Of a stretch of DNA of 64,000 nt, positions 43,792 through 52,840 are shown piece after piece. Numbering within the stretch: position 1 is the first letter of the stretch; each line of letters starts with the position of its first letter. This DNA is from DASYXZ01 sp035308965 (GTDB taxonomy: Bacteria > Acidobacteriota > Terriglobia > UBA7540). Under the pieces are notes generated by a model. That model saw nothing but the letters and a program-made list of their open reading frames with translations, was not told where the DNA came from and did not search any database. The translations under genes and the position numbers were made by a program. The stretch is from NCBI GenBank assembly GCA_035308965.1, contig DATGFN010000024.1, positions 35,867 through 99,866 on the forward strand, in the 5' to 3' direction.

Positions 43792-44739
43792 TCAATCCGC
43801 TCGCAGGGGCAAACTCTGGAGGAAGAAACTGAGGATTTGGTTTTCGTATTCTTTCTTTTCAGTCGCGCCTGAATCCCCGGAGCGGGTGTTTTCCATGACC
43901 CGCATTTGTTTGGGCTCGGGGGCGGCGTTGTAAAGGTCATTGGTCAGAGACGCCAATGACGGAGTTGTCTGATCGGAAATAAATAGCTTCGGGATGCCCG
44001 CCAGCTTGGAAAGATTTTCCCGGAGTGGCGGAGTTTTGGTTCTCCAGTTAAGCAGTTGGAATTCCCGGTCGGCCAGCGTCCGAAACAGGCCGCCCGGCCC
44101 TCCCATGAGCTCGTCCAATTGAGAGTCAAACATCTCGACCGGCTTGTCATAAATAGAGTCCACCGCCAACGCTTTCACGGCGGTGGTGTCCTGTGCGGCC
44201 ACCATGGCGGCATAGCCCCCGGTGGTCGAGCCGAACAAACCCACGCGATGCGGATTAATACCGGCGTGCTTCGTGATCATGTCGATCGCCGACATAACAT
44301 CCTGGGCCTGGTCGACCCCCAAATTGGAAAAGGTGCCTCTGGATTTGGGCCCGTGAAAATTAAAAACGTAAACGTTAAAATGATTTTCTTGCAGAACCAC
44401 ACCCAGGGAAAGCAGGTCCGCCCGGTTGGAGTCGTAGCCCGGGCAAAGGATGATGGCTGGAGCTCCTTTGAGCCCTCGAAGCAGCCAGCCCTCATGCTCC
44501 CCGCTTGTAGGATTGCTGAAAGTCAAAGCTTCGAAACTGGGATCGATAAAGGTTGTGGGATTAACACTCTCAGTGTCATTAAACTGGGTAACGATTCTTA
44601 ATGTCATAAATCCTGCCACCCCGGCGAGGGCGAGCAGGATGGCCAAGGCCAGGGTGACGACTCCAAACACAACTCGGCGCAGGAATTTGGAGCTGACCTT
44701 GGAGGGGGCCGAAATTGCAACAGCTCGCCTGCGGGCCAT
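43792..44739 (-). CDS. Membrane-anchored alpha/beta-hydrolase-like protein with altered nucleophile elbow
   Basis: A 315-residue protein with an N-terminal membrane anchor (about 23-47). The fold reads as alpha/beta hydrolase (APAIILCPGYDSNRADLLSL, HRVGLFGSTTGGYAAMVAA). At the elbow, the usual G-x-S-x-G appears as GSTTG, putting Thr where the nucleophilic Ser is expected. Another reading is that the Ser one residue earlier is used. The acid and His may lie in ISDQTTPSL and the region near the C-terminus. Either it is inactive or it has a modified mechanism. It faces the plus-strand GNAT gene across a 375-bp gap. Confidence 0.8.
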   Translation of the reverse strand: MARRRAVAISAPSKVSSKFLRRVVFGVVTLALAILLALAGVAGFMTLRIVTQFNDTESVNPTTFIDPSFEALTFSNPTSGEHEGWLLRGLKGAPAIILCPGYDSNRADLLSLGVVLQENHFNVYVFNFHGPKSRGTFSNLGVDQAQDVMSAIDMITKHAGINPHRVGLFGSTTGGYAAMVAAQDTTAVKALAVDSIYDKPVEMFDSQLDELMGGPGGLFRTLADREFQLLNWRTKTPPLRENLSKLAGIPKLFISDQTTPSLASLTNDLYNAAPEPKQMRVMENTRSGDSGATEKKEYENQILSFFLQSLPLRAD

Positions 44740-45114
44740 AAGGAGGGTGCCTTTTTCTACCTTCGATCGCGCGGGCTATTCTTGCCCCATGAAGTGTAGA
44801 AAACTGGTAATGCTATCACAACCAAAATCTATCGTTCGAGAAAACTTTCTCCGCCCGCGCCGCCAGGCCATAGGCGCGCTCATCGGGGACCGTGCCCAGC
44901 CTGGTCGCGCGGCGCCCTCCCTGGGAGGGGGTGGTTGCCGACACTCTTAGGCGATCCCCTGTTTGCTTTAATTCTCGAACCCAATGCCGGCCGCCATGCG
45001 GAGCCCTTGCCGTAATCGCCGGCCAATCTGGGGTATACTCTGCGCTGTGGCGCAAGCTCGCTCCACACCCTTGTTGAGCCCCGCATCGTTCACTTGGGAT
45101 GGGCGGGATAAAAA
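44740..45114. other. Gap without a supported gene
   Basis: Short open frames here lack ribosome sites and family features. TATACT at 45034-45039 is a fair -10 hexamer for the downstream GNAT gene, with TTGCCG at 45008 spaced about 20 bp, longer than usual. CCCTCCCTGGGAGGG near 44920 is a short palindrome. Confidence 0.5.
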
Positions 45115-46119
45115 GTGCAAGGTCAAATCTTGACTTCCGAAATTATCGACATCCGGCAATTTGACGCAAGTCAATTCCTTCCCCTTCTCCAGATTGAATC
45201 GCGTGTCTGGAGCTCAGGCCTGCGTTGGGACTACACTTCGTCGGTGCGCTTAATCTCCTCCTGTCTGGAGGAGAAACGCTTACAGGGATTTACGCTGCTA
45301 AATAATCGTCAAATTAAAGGCTATAGCTTCTTCTTCTGCGAGGGCGAAAAGGGCCTGATCGGAAACCTGTTTGTGGAGCCGGACGGATCCGAACTGCCCC
45401 AGGCCCTCATCCTGTTGCAACGCGTGATTGAAACGATCACAAAAACCCCAGGGATCGATCGGGTGGAAACCCAGCTTCCCCATTATGCCTTTGACGACCT
45501 AAATCCCTGCTTTGTTGCCTACGGTTTTCACGGATATCAAAGGCGATTTATGGCGGCAAACCTGACCCGGCCTCCGCGGCATCCCCGCTCTGCCGGCGAA
45601 GCAGAGGTTCGTCTCCCCACCGGAAATAAATCCTTCTCAGGCGATTTCGTGCTGGAGCCATGGGAGAGAAGGCACGACCGCCAGGCATCCCTTCTCCTTC
45701 ACCAAACGTACAAAAATCACATCGATGCCACCATCAACGATCAGTATGCGTCGGATTCAGGCGCCAGCCGCCTGATCGAGAATATTATGCACCAGCGCGG
45801 GTGCGGCGAATTCCTGCCCAAAGCTTCCCAGGTAGCCATCCATCGGGCGACCGGGAAATTGGCGGGCGTTCTGGCGCTCACTTCCGTCCGGCCCCGCACA
45901 GCGCATATTCCTCAAATCGCCGTCGCCACCGAATTCCAGGGAATTGGCCTGGGAAGCGACATGCTGGAAGGCTCCTTTGAGGACCTGCGAAACCGGGGTT
46001 TTGAAGAAGTCTCATTGACCGTAACCGACTTGAATGTCGGCGCGGTACGACTCTACGAGCGCGTTGGGTTCGAAACCTTTCGAACCTTCGGAGCCTTCGT
46101 TTGGAATCGCCCGGCCTGA
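45115..46119 (+). CDS. GNAT-family N-acetyltransferase, two-domain
   Basis: A 334-residue protein with two GNAT-like halves. The N-terminal half (about 1-150) is degenerate, with LIGNLFVEPDGSELPQALI as its acetyl-CoA strand. The C-terminal half has the clear motif A: IPQIAVATEFQGIGLGSDML, then LTVTDLNVGAVRLYERVGFE. It acetylates an amine; the acceptor is unknown. The start is GTG at 45115. There is no operon partner. The first half lacks a strong R/Q-x-x-G-x-G/A loop, so only the second is likely catalytic. Confidence 0.9.
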   Translation: MQGQILTSEIIDIRQFDASQFLPLLQIESRVWSSGLRWDYTSSVRLISSCLEEKRLQGFTLLNNRQIKGYSFFFCEGEKGLIGNLFVEPDGSELPQALILLQRVIETITKTPGIDRVETQLPHYAFDDLNPCFVAYGFHGYQRRFMAANLTRPPRHPRSAGEAEVRLPTGNKSFSGDFVLEPWERRHDRQASLLLHQTYKNHIDATINDQYASDSGASRLIENIMHQRGCGEFLPKASQVAIHRATGKLAGVLALTSVRPRTAHIPQIAVATEFQGIGLGSDMLEGSFEDLRNRGFEEVSLTVTDLNVGAVRLYERVGFETFRTFGAFVWNRPA

Positions 46120-46165
46120 TGGAAAACCTCGGCGCGCCCGGGTGCGAGAATCGAGACCCATCCAT

Positions 46166-46627
46166 TCATTTCCCTTTGGCTTTCAGCAAATCCTTGAGCT
46201 CATCCATAAATTCGCGCACGTCTTTGAAATCCAAATAGACCGAGGCGAAGCGGACATAGGCGACTTTGTCCAGCTTCTTAAGGCGATTCATCACCAATTC
46301 GCCCACTTCGGGCGAGGGGCGTTCGCGGTCGGTTGACTCCGCCACCAGCGTTTCCGCCTCGTTCACGATCTGCTCCAGCTTATTCATCGGCACGGGGCGT
46401 TTTTCACACGCTTTCAGCAGACCCGCCAGAAGTTTTTGGCGGTCAAATTTTTCCCGGCGGCCGTCTTTCTTGACCACCATGTAGGGAATCTCGTCGATGC
46501 GCTCGTAAGTGGTGAAGCGGCGCTCGCACCCCACACACTCCCGCCGGCGCCGGATGGTATCGCCAATCTTGGCTTCGCGTGAATCCACCACCTTATCTTC
46601 CAGGTGCCCGCAGAATGGACATTTCAT
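46166..46627 (-). CDS. nrdR: Transcriptional repressor NrdR
   Basis: A 153-residue NrdR from the ATG at 46627, giving the conserved start MKCPFCGHLEDKVVDSR. The zinc ribbon (CPFC...CVGC) is followed by the ATP-cone (PYMVVKKDGRREKFDRQKLL). It represses ribonucleotide reductase genes according to ATP/dATP level. Residues upstream to 46660 are probably not translated. The gene comes 49 bp after the flippase-like gene start region in the same direction. Canonical length. Confidence 0.97.
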   Translation of the reverse strand: MKCPFCGHLEDKVVDSREAKIGDTIRRRRECVGCERRFTTYERIDEIPYMVVKKDGRREKFDRQKLLAGLLKACEKRPVPMNKLEQIVNEAETLVAESTDRERPSPEVGELVMNRLKKLDKVAYVRFASVYLDFKDVREFMDELKDLLKAKGK

Positions 46628-46676
46628 CTCCCGCTGATTCCCTCCCGGGGATTCGATCATCCCCTGTGTGCCGGCT

Positions 46677-47747
46677 TCAGACCTTCCCCGCCACCGTCGC
46701 GTGCTCCTTCTCCGCCATGGCCCCGAGTTTCTTGACGCTCAAGCCTTCGTAAACCAGAAGCGCCAGACCCAGCAAGACGCAGGGAACTGAAATCATCAGC
46801 CAGAGCATGATGGAGGCAGCCGTGGCGCTTTCGGGGCTGACCCGAAAAAAACCGGTCATGACGTAAATGGAGAGCACTTGAAAGCCTCCCCCGATTCCGG
46901 GCAAAGGCGCCAACATGCCCAAAATCGAAAATACCAGTACCAAGGCGGAGGCGAACCAACTGAGCTGGCCCACGTCCCCGCCCATACTTCGCATCACCAG
47001 CCAGAACACGCATGTGTTGGTGAACCAAAGAAGGGCCGTGGAAGCCAGGCTGGAGAAAAAATCCCTCCAGTTTTCGATGACCTCCAAACCATCCGCGAAA
47101 GACTGGAGAAAACGGTTCAGCCTTTCCTGTCCGCGCGGTGAAAGAAAGCGAAATAGTCTCGGCGTCCCCGAAGTTAATTCCTCCGCGCGCAGGCGAAAGA
47201 TCACCAGAATTGCCACGATCAGGAACGCTAACAGAATTATAAACAGGCCCACCCAGCGCGTGGCTCGCAAAATGTGGCGCGCATGGGCCGTCCCGGGTTG
47301 CAAGGGTCCAAATGTGAGGGCCACAGCGAACAACAAAATCACAAAAACCATGTCGTAAATTCTTTCCAAAAGCCAGATGGCCGCTTGCGAGGTGAAGGTC
47401 ACATCCTCTCTTTTGGCGATGTAAGCGGGCCGGACAAACTCACCCCATCGCCCGATCAGATAGACGGCGCTGAACCCCAGGATCTGGCCGACAAATAAAT
47501 TCCAAAGCGAGGCTTTCTTGATGGGGTCGAGGAAAAACCTCCACCGGTATGCTCGCAAGAAGTAAGTGAGATATGTAGCGACGAGCGCGCCCGCCAGATA
47601 CACCGGTTGCGCTGCCCTGAGGGAGAGCCAGACTTTGGCCCAGTCAAAATGCTTCCATTCTTCCCCGCGGCTGAGGTTGTAAAAACCCAATGCCAAAATG
47701 GCGGCACAAATGCCCAGCCCCAACCATCTGCGGAGGTTTTTGTTCAT
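46677..47747 (-). CDS. Flippase-like/lysylphosphatidylglycerol synthase TM-domain protein
   Basis: A 356-residue polytopic protein with about eight helices. It matches the LPG-synthase TM (UPF0104/YbhN) family: YLTYFLRAYRWRFFLDP, GRWGEFVRPAYIAKRE and LGMLAPLPGIGGGFQVLSIY. The C-terminal aminoacyl transferase of MprF is missing, so it is more like the lipid-translocating part. The lipid is unknown. It is transcribed toward nrdR. Confidence 0.9.
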   Translation of the reverse strand: MNKNLRRWLGLGICAAILALGFYNLSRGEEWKHFDWAKVWLSLRAAQPVYLAGALVATYLTYFLRAYRWRFFLDPIKKASLWNLFVGQILGFSAVYLIGRWGEFVRPAYIAKREDVTFTSQAAIWLLERIYDMVFVILLFAVALTFGPLQPGTAHARHILRATRWVGLFIILLAFLIVAILVIFRLRAEELTSGTPRLFRFLSPRGQERLNRFLQSFADGLEVIENWRDFFSSLASTALLWFTNTCVFWLVMRSMGGDVGQLSWFASALVLVFSILGMLAPLPGIGGGFQVLSIYVMTGFFRVSPESATAASIMLWLMISVPCVLLGLALLVYEGLSVKKLGAMAEKEHATVAGKV

Positions 47748-48063
47748 GCGGAGATATACGGGGAAAGTACTCCCATTGGCAAACTAGCCGAACGACGGAG
47801 TGAAGTCAAGCCAGCCCGGCAGAACCAGCCTGGCGCCGCCTCAACCACCCCGCAAGGGCGTGAACCACCCCGCCCTTCGGGCACCCCTCCTGAATCAGGA
47901 GGGGAGTATATTAGAAAGCTCCCGTCTCGCCGCGGCGAGAGGGGTTTCAGTCAGCCGACTGACGGGGTGGTCAGGGGTGGCGTGGTGAGGGATGTCCGGC
48001 GACGGGGACGATAGTTTCACGCGCTGCCGCGCGCACAAATACAAAGTCAGTCTGAGTAACTAA
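47748..48063. repeat. Cluster of short palindromes, no gene
   Basis: CCCCTCCTGA-A-TCAGGAGGGG (47884-47904) is a perfect 10-bp hairpin. CTCGCCGCGGCGAG and CAGTCAGCCGACTG follow. Two AACCACCCCGC direct repeats precede it. It separates divergent genes, so regulation is possible, but I see no operator-specific match. Confidence 0.6.
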
Positions 48064-50034
48064 ATGGTGGATATGCACAACCTTAAATTCAAAATTCAAT
48101 TGTTGGGAACTGGCATGGTCTCACTTTACCTCCTTCTCGCGGGGTTGTGCATTTGTACGCCGTACGCTTACGGGCAGCACCCGCCGCAGACGGTTCCGGG
48201 GCAGGCGCGTCCGCGTTCGGCGGAATACGACGCTTTGCAAAAGCGGTTGGAGGCCGGATGGAATACCTGGGACGTTCACAGCGTAACGACCCATGTGCTG
48301 CTCCCGGCCGGACTGGCAGTTCGGGTTGGAGTGTATCACTGGACGACTCTCTACGGGGACGCGTTCCTGACGGATCCGCTGATTGGACGCCAAGGCACGA
48401 CGGTGGAACAGGTCTTTCCCGGACCACACGCGTGGGACGGCAGCTACACCGATTTGCGACTTTACTGGCAGAACTTGGATCTGCGGATTCAGAGTGCGCA
48501 TGCGGGTAAGGACTTGGTGATTCTTGTTACCCCTCTATCGGAGGTAACGGACGGCCACCTTTCACGGACAATCGTGTTCTCCGCCGCCTATCTTTGGAAC
48601 CGGCCCGGCACCGTCATGCGGAATGCGGACAGCATGGAAGCGCGCGGCCCATTGGGAACGGTGCACGTCTATTGCGTGGGAGCCAAAGCACAATTCAGCA
48701 ACATTCCCGTCGCGGGACCGTATCTAACAACTGAAACCACAGGTCCAGCCGGCATCAGCACGGGCAAGCGGCGAACTCTGGAAGAGATTCAAGCGGTGGT
48801 GGAAGAACAGCATCTTGCCTACGAGAAATCTTTGGGAGTTCCGCCTTCCCCCTCCGTTGACGCCATCGAGACCACGCTAGGTTGGGACACCATCTACGAG
48901 CCTGAGCGTGACCGCGTCATCTCGCCGGTGAGCCGGAATTGGAGCGTGGGCTGGGGCGGATATGTTCTTTTTGACTGGGACAATTTTTTCGCCGCCACCC
49001 TCGCCGGGATCGGCGACCGGGATCTTGCCTACGCGAATGCCATTGAGATGCTTCGCGAGCTGACCCCCGCCGGATTTGTTCCCAACTACGCGCGAGCGGG
49101 GGGATGGAAAAGTTTTGATCGTTCCGAGCCTCCAGTGGGAGCCATCAGCGTTCTCGGTCTCTATGAAAAATTTCACGACCGGTGGTTTTTGCAGGAGGCG
49201 TTCCCTGCGCTGCTCTCATGGAACCGTTGGTGGCACGCGAATCGGAGTGCCGGACCGTATCTGGTGTGGGGAAGTGATGGCGAGAACCAGCCGGAAAATC
49301 CGGATGATAAGGACCGGGGCACTCGTCAAGGAGCGATCCTAGAATCGGGACTGGATAACAGCCCCATGTACGATGCCGCGGCGTTCGATGCGCAGACTCA
49401 CAAGCTCCAGATGGCCGACGTCGGGCTGATGAGCTTGTATGTGGCCGATTGCGACGCCCTCGCCCAAATCGCCGCCGCGCTCAACGAAACCGCTGCCGCC
49501 CAGGAACTTCGCGAGCGGGCGAATTTCTACCGGTCATCGCTGGCCTCTCTGTGGGACGAAAATTCCGGAATGTTTTTGAATAAAGACCTGCGCACCGGCG
49601 AACTGAGCTCCAGAACCTCACCCACAAATTTCTATCCGCTGCTGGCGCGCGCCGCCACTCCTCAACAAGCCCAGCGCATGATTCAAGATCACCTGATGAA
49701 CCCGCAGGAGTTCTGGGGAGATTGGGTGATTCCCTCGACCCCCAGAAACGATCCCGCCTTCAAAGATCAAAACTATTGGCGCGGGCGCATCTGGGGTCCC
49801 ATGAATTATCTGGTCTATCTCGGGATGCGCAACTACGACCAACCCAAAGTGCGCGAAGAATTTGCCAGGAAATCTTTCGAACTCTTTCAGCTCGAGTGGA
49901 GCAAAAAGCGTCACGTCCATGAAAATTACAACGCCATAACCGGCTCCGGTGATGACGTCTCTTCCAGCGATCGTTTCTACCACTGGGGCGCCCTCCTGGC
50001 CCTGATTGAATATATGGAAGCGGGTGGCAAATAG
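48064..50034 (+). CDS. Exported GH63-like alpha-glycosidase
   Basis: A 656-residue protein with a signal peptide (about 1-37). An N-terminal beta domain runs to about 260 and a (alpha/alpha)6 barrel to the end. GH63/mannosylglycerate-hydrolase-type marks: WGGYVLFDWDNFFAATLAG, ILESGLDNSPMYDAAAF, QNYWRGRIWGPMNYLVYLG and KKRHVHENYNAITG. The acid/base Asp and the Glu are likely in the DWDN and HENYN blocks. It hydrolyses alpha-glucoside or alpha-mannoside links; the substrate is uncertain. No sugar transporter is adjacent. The ATG at 48064 or 48073 may be used. Confidence 0.88.
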   Translation: MVDMHNLKFKIQLLGTGMVSLYLLLAGLCICTPYAYGQHPPQTVPGQARPRSAEYDALQKRLEAGWNTWDVHSVTTHVLLPAGLAVRVGVYHWTTLYGDAFLTDPLIGRQGTTVEQVFPGPHAWDGSYTDLRLYWQNLDLRIQSAHAGKDLVILVTPLSEVTDGHLSRTIVFSAAYLWNRPGTVMRNADSMEARGPLGTVHVYCVGAKAQFSNIPVAGPYLTTETTGPAGISTGKRRTLEEIQAVVEEQHLAYEKSLGVPPSPSVDAIETTLGWDTIYEPERDRVISPVSRNWSVGWGGYVLFDWDNFFAATLAGIGDRDLAYANAIEMLRELTPAGFVPNYARAGGWKSFDRSEPPVGAISVLGLYEKFHDRWFLQEAFPALLSWNRWWHANRSAGPYLVWGSDGENQPENPDDKDRGTRQGAILESGLDNSPMYDAAAFDAQTHKLQMADVGLMSLYVADCDALAQIAAALNETAAAQELRERANFYRSSLASLWDENSGMFLNKDLRTGELSSRTSPTNFYPLLARAATPQQAQRMIQDHLMNPQEFWGDWVIPSTPRNDPAFKDQNYWRGRIWGPMNYLVYLGMRNYDQPKVREEFARKSFELFQLEWSKKRHVHENYNAITGSGDDVSSSDRFYHWGALLALIEYMEAGGK

Positions 50035-50304
50035 CGTGGCCTGTAGATCGTACTGGGCCACAACCCGATGTCGAGATCTCACACTTTTTGCCCCACGCCA
50101 TTTCCGGCAGAGCCATCGCTTGCAGAACGAATAGTCCATACGACTGCACCCTCTCGTCCAGTCCAACTGATCGAGGTTCCCCACTCGGCAATCCGGGAGC
50201 TCAAACCTTCTGATACAATGCCGGGTAAGCTTCAGAACTAACCATGAGGCGTGATGGCACGAACCGGTCCGAAGGTTCTGCGAGCCGGGTTGAGGAGAGG
50301 CTGA
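50035..50304. promoter_or_regulatory. Leader/promoter region of the sigma-factor operon
   Basis: TACAAT at 50214-50219 could be a -10. GAACC (50261-50265) and GGTTC (50274-50278) form an inverted pair 27 bp before the sigma start. GAACC is also the usual start of ECF -35 elements, so self-activation is possible; a matching -10 is not clear. Confidence 0.35.
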
Positions 50305-50898
50305 GTGGAAGACGACGCGAAGCTGGTGCAGCGGTGCCTCGCGGGCGAGAACTCGGCGTGGGAATCGCTGCTCAAGGGGCACACCCGAAAGATCTTTAAC
50401 CTGTGTTACCGTTTCACGGGTCGTCCTTCGGAAGCGGAAGACCTTACCCAGGAAATCTTCATCAAGATATTTCAGACCTTGCGCACGTTTGATGCGGCGC
50501 AAGGGACTTTTATGACCTGGCTGAATCGGGTGGCTCGAAATCATCTGGTTGACCACTACCGGCGCACAAGGAAGGACCGGATTACTTCGTCGCTCGATGA
50601 CGACGAAGGCTCGGTGAGCGAGACACCAAGCCCCGCCGCTGGACCGAGTGCCGGGGTGGAATCAAGGGAACGCCACGAGTTGCTGCAAAGAGGTTTGGAC
50701 AAACTGTCCCCCGATCTGAGGGAAGCCGTAGTCCTGCGCGACTTGAATGACCTGGACTACGACGAAATCGCAACGGTCTTGGGTGTTCCCCAGGGAACCG
50801 TGAAGTCAAGAATAAATCGCGGAAGGTTGGAACTAGCGCGGGTCCTAAAGCGTATGGATGTTATGAGAGGCCCCGCAGAAGCGGGAGGCAAGACATGA
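50305..50898 (+). CDS. ECF-type RNA polymerase sigma factor
   Basis: A 197-residue sigma factor with region 2 (NLCYRFTGRPSEAEDLTQEIFIKIF, then TWLNRVARNHLVDHYRR) and region 4 (LDYDEIATVLGVPQGTVKSRINRGR). No region 1 or 3. The start is GTG at 50305 with GGAGAGG upstream. The stop overlaps the anti-sigma start (ATGA). It should direct transcription of its own operon and other genes in response to envelope conditions released by its anti-sigma partner. Confidence 0.96.
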   Translation: MEDDAKLVQRCLAGENSAWESLLKGHTRKIFNLCYRFTGRPSEAEDLTQEIFIKIFQTLRTFDAAQGTFMTWLNRVARNHLVDHYRRTRKDRITSSLDDDEGSVSETPSPAAGPSAGVESRERHELLQRGLDKLSPDLREAVVLRDLNDLDYDEIATVLGVPQGTVKSRINRGRLELARVLKRMDVMRGPAEAGGKT

Positions 50899-51584
50899 CG
50901 CACCTGGAACTGGAAAACCTGATCAGCGATTACCTGGAAGGGCAAATGGATGCCGCCCGCCGGGCCGAAGTTGATGCTCACGCGGCCGGATGCCCTCCCT
51001 GCACTGAGCTGATTGCCGGCGTCCGCCGCGCCATGGAACTCTGCCAGTCGGCGGAGGAGTTGGAGCCTGCGCCGTGGTTGATCTCAAAAATAATGCTCTC
51101 CACCATCGGGCAGCGCAAACCTACTTTCGGCGAACAACTTGCCGCTTACTTCAGGCCAGCCGCCCGCGTGAGGTTTGCTTATGCGGTGGGCATGGCGGTG
51201 TTTTCATTCTCCGTTATTGTTAACTCGGCCGGGATCAATCTGCGCCAGATCAAGCTGGCGGATTTGAATCCCCGCACGTGGCTCTATCAGGCCGACCGGA
51301 CGGGCCACCTGGTGGTCGCTCGCGCAGAAAAGTTCTATTACGACCTGCGGGTTGTTTACGAGATTGAGTCCCGTTTGAGGCAATTCCGCCAACAGACCGG
51401 GCAGGAAGGCCGTCCGCAGGAAAAAACTTCGCCGAAGCCTGAAACGCCCGCGGGCGGAACAACAGACAGCGTGCCGCCCGGGAACCCCGAATTGGCTGAA
51501 GCACGGGATTTTATCATTGGCTCGCCTGACCTGAGCAGGACAGGAACCGCCATGGTTGGGCTCACAAGGAGTTCACTCCGATGA
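50895..51584 (+). CDS. Zinc-finger anti-sigma factor
   Basis: A 229-residue membrane anti-sigma factor. The N-terminal ZAS domain has HAAGCPPC (HxxxCxxC) near 28-36, following LISDYLEGQMDAARRAEVD. A single membrane segment lies near 95-110 (FAYAVGMAVFSFSVIV). The C-terminal part is extracytoplasmic with a Pro/Gly-rich stretch. It holds the upstream sigma factor until a signal releases it. Start and stop both overlap neighbours by 4 bp, showing coupled translation. Confidence 0.92.
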   Translation: MTHLELENLISDYLEGQMDAARRAEVDAHAAGCPPCTELIAGVRRAMELCQSAEELEPAPWLISKIMLSTIGQRKPTFGEQLAAYFRPAARVRFAYAVGMAVFSFSVIVNSAGINLRQIKLADLNPRTWLYQADRTGHLVVARAEKFYYDLRVVYEIESRLRQFRQQTGQEGRPQEKTSPKPETPAGGTTDSVPPGNPELAEARDFIIGSPDLSRTGTAMVGLTRSSLR

Positions 51585-52264
51585 AATGCGCCAAGCACAC
51601 AGAAACCGAATCCACTGCTTATTGCGGACATTGCGGTCGCGCATTGTGCGGTGAGTGCAAACACGAAGTTCGAGGCAATATCTACTGCGAAGATTGCCTG
51701 GCCGCTCGATTGGGCACGCCTGGGATGTCGCCCATCCTGGGCCCGGGTATGGGACCAAGTCCCGGCATCGCGTTGGCTCTTGGTTTTATTCCAGGGGTGG
51801 GAGCGATTTACAACGGACAAATTGTGAAGGCCGTCGTTCAAGTGCTTCTTTTCGGATCCCTGATTGCTCTCAGCGATCGAGTCCCAGGCCCCATGGACGT
51901 CATTTTCGGCCTGAGCGCCTTCGCTTTTTACTTCTATATGGTCATTGACGCCTACCAGACGGCACGCGCCAAGCAGTTCGGCCAGCCGGTGCCGGAATGG
52001 TTTGGTTTGGGTGACGTGAAAATGAACGCGCCCATCGGGGCGGGGGTGCTCATCGCAATAGGAGCACTTTTCCTGCTCGACAACTTTGGACTCAACGTTT
52101 TTCAACACATCGGGAAATTCTGGCCCGTGCTTCTAATTGCGATGGGCGTGCTTTTGTTACAGAAACGAATGGGCGGAGGCGGACCACCATCAGGTCCCGG
52201 CCCGCAAAACCCCGCCGCCCCTCCGGATGGCCCAAGCAATATTCCCGGGGCGCAGGGGTTATAA
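51581..52264 (+). CDS. B-box zinc-finger membrane protein with LiaF-type TM region
   Basis: A 227-residue protein. The N-terminal zinc finger CxxH...CxxC...CxxC (CAKHTETESTAYCGHCGRAL, then CGECKHEVRGNIYCEDC) is B-box-like and cytoplasmic. Several TM helices follow, including a TM2-like GFIPGVGAIYNGQIVKA and a LiaI/LiaF-like pair FLLDNFGLNVFQHIGKFWPV. The tail is Gly/Pro rich. The start overlaps the anti-sigma stop by ATGA. It probably helps transmit or buffer envelope stress; function is inferred from operon and TM family. Confidence 0.85.
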   Translation: MKCAKHTETESTAYCGHCGRALCGECKHEVRGNIYCEDCLAARLGTPGMSPILGPGMGPSPGIALALGFIPGVGAIYNGQIVKAVVQVLLFGSLIALSDRVPGPMDVIFGLSAFAFYFYMVIDAYQTARAKQFGQPVPEWFGLGDVKMNAPIGAGVLIAIGALFLLDNFGLNVFQHIGKFWPVLLIAMGVLLLQKRMGGGGPPSGPGPQNPAAPPDGPSNIPGAQGL

Positions 52265-52295
52265 GAGATCGAATTCAATCGGAGGAGAACTCACC

Positions 52296-52517
52296 ATGGA
52301 ATTTATCCACAGTCCGTTTATCGTACCCCTGGGAGCGTTTGTGATGGTCATCATCATCGTCGGCATCGGGTCGATGAGGAAAATGCGGGAGAAAGAGCTT
52401 CAGGCCCATCAGGATTTAAGGATGCGCGAAATGGAGCATGAACGGAAAATGAAGGAAATGGAAATTGAGAAGGCCAAGCTCGATCTGGAGAGAGAAAAGA
52501 CGAGCCGACCTTCATAA
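52296..52517 (+). CDS. Single-TM coiled-coil microprotein, copy 1 of 3
   Basis: A 73-residue protein from the ATG at 52296 with GGAGGAG upstream. One TM helix (SPFIVPLGAFVMVIIIVGIG) is followed by a charged coiled coil rich in Met and Glu (REKELQAHQDLRMREMEHER). The next two genes encode the same plan. The layout recalls PspB-like envelope-stress proteins, but I cannot assign that family. Confidence 0.82.
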   Translation: MEFIHSPFIVPLGAFVMVIIIVGIGSMRKMREKELQAHQDLRMREMEHERKMKEMEIEKAKLDLEREKTSRPS

Positions 52518-52572
52518 AGACGCAACCAGGCGCTCCCGCTATGCGGTCGCCCGGATGAAAAAGGAGCCGGAA

Positions 52573-52809
52573 ATGACAGATTTGACCTCAATTTCACCAA
52601 TGTTGATCCCGATCGCGGGAATCGTATTCGGAACGGTGATGGTGGCCGCGGTGGTGGGCATTGTATTTTGGTTTAAGGCGCGCGAACGGGAACTGCAAAT
52701 CCATCAGGAAATGCGCCAGCGCGAAATGGACCACCAACTGAAGATGAAACAGTTGGAGCTTGAAATTGAGAAGGCGAAGGGCCACCAGACCGCGGAACGC
52801 GTGGCCTAA
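52573..52809 (+). CDS. Single-TM coiled-coil microprotein, copy 2 of 3
   Basis: A 78-residue protein from the ATG at 52573; AGGAG lies 8 nt upstream, whereas the in-frame ATG at 52555 lacks a site. TM helix IPIAGIVFGTVMVAAVVGIV, then RERELQIHQEMRQREMDHQL and LELEIEKAK. The coiled coil aligns with copy 1 residue by residue over REXELQXHQ and REM-H. Function is unknown. Confidence 0.82.
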   Translation: MTDLTSISPMLIPIAGIVFGTVMVAAVVGIVFWFKARERELQIHQEMRQREMDHQLKMKQLELEIEKAKGHQTAERVA

Positions 52810-52840
52810 AGCAAATCAGGCCCTGCCAGGAGAAAGACCC

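Noticed and set aside
49618..50556. 312-residue minus-strand open frame
   Set aside because: It overlaps the GH63-like and sigma-factor genes antisense; no ribosome site or motif.
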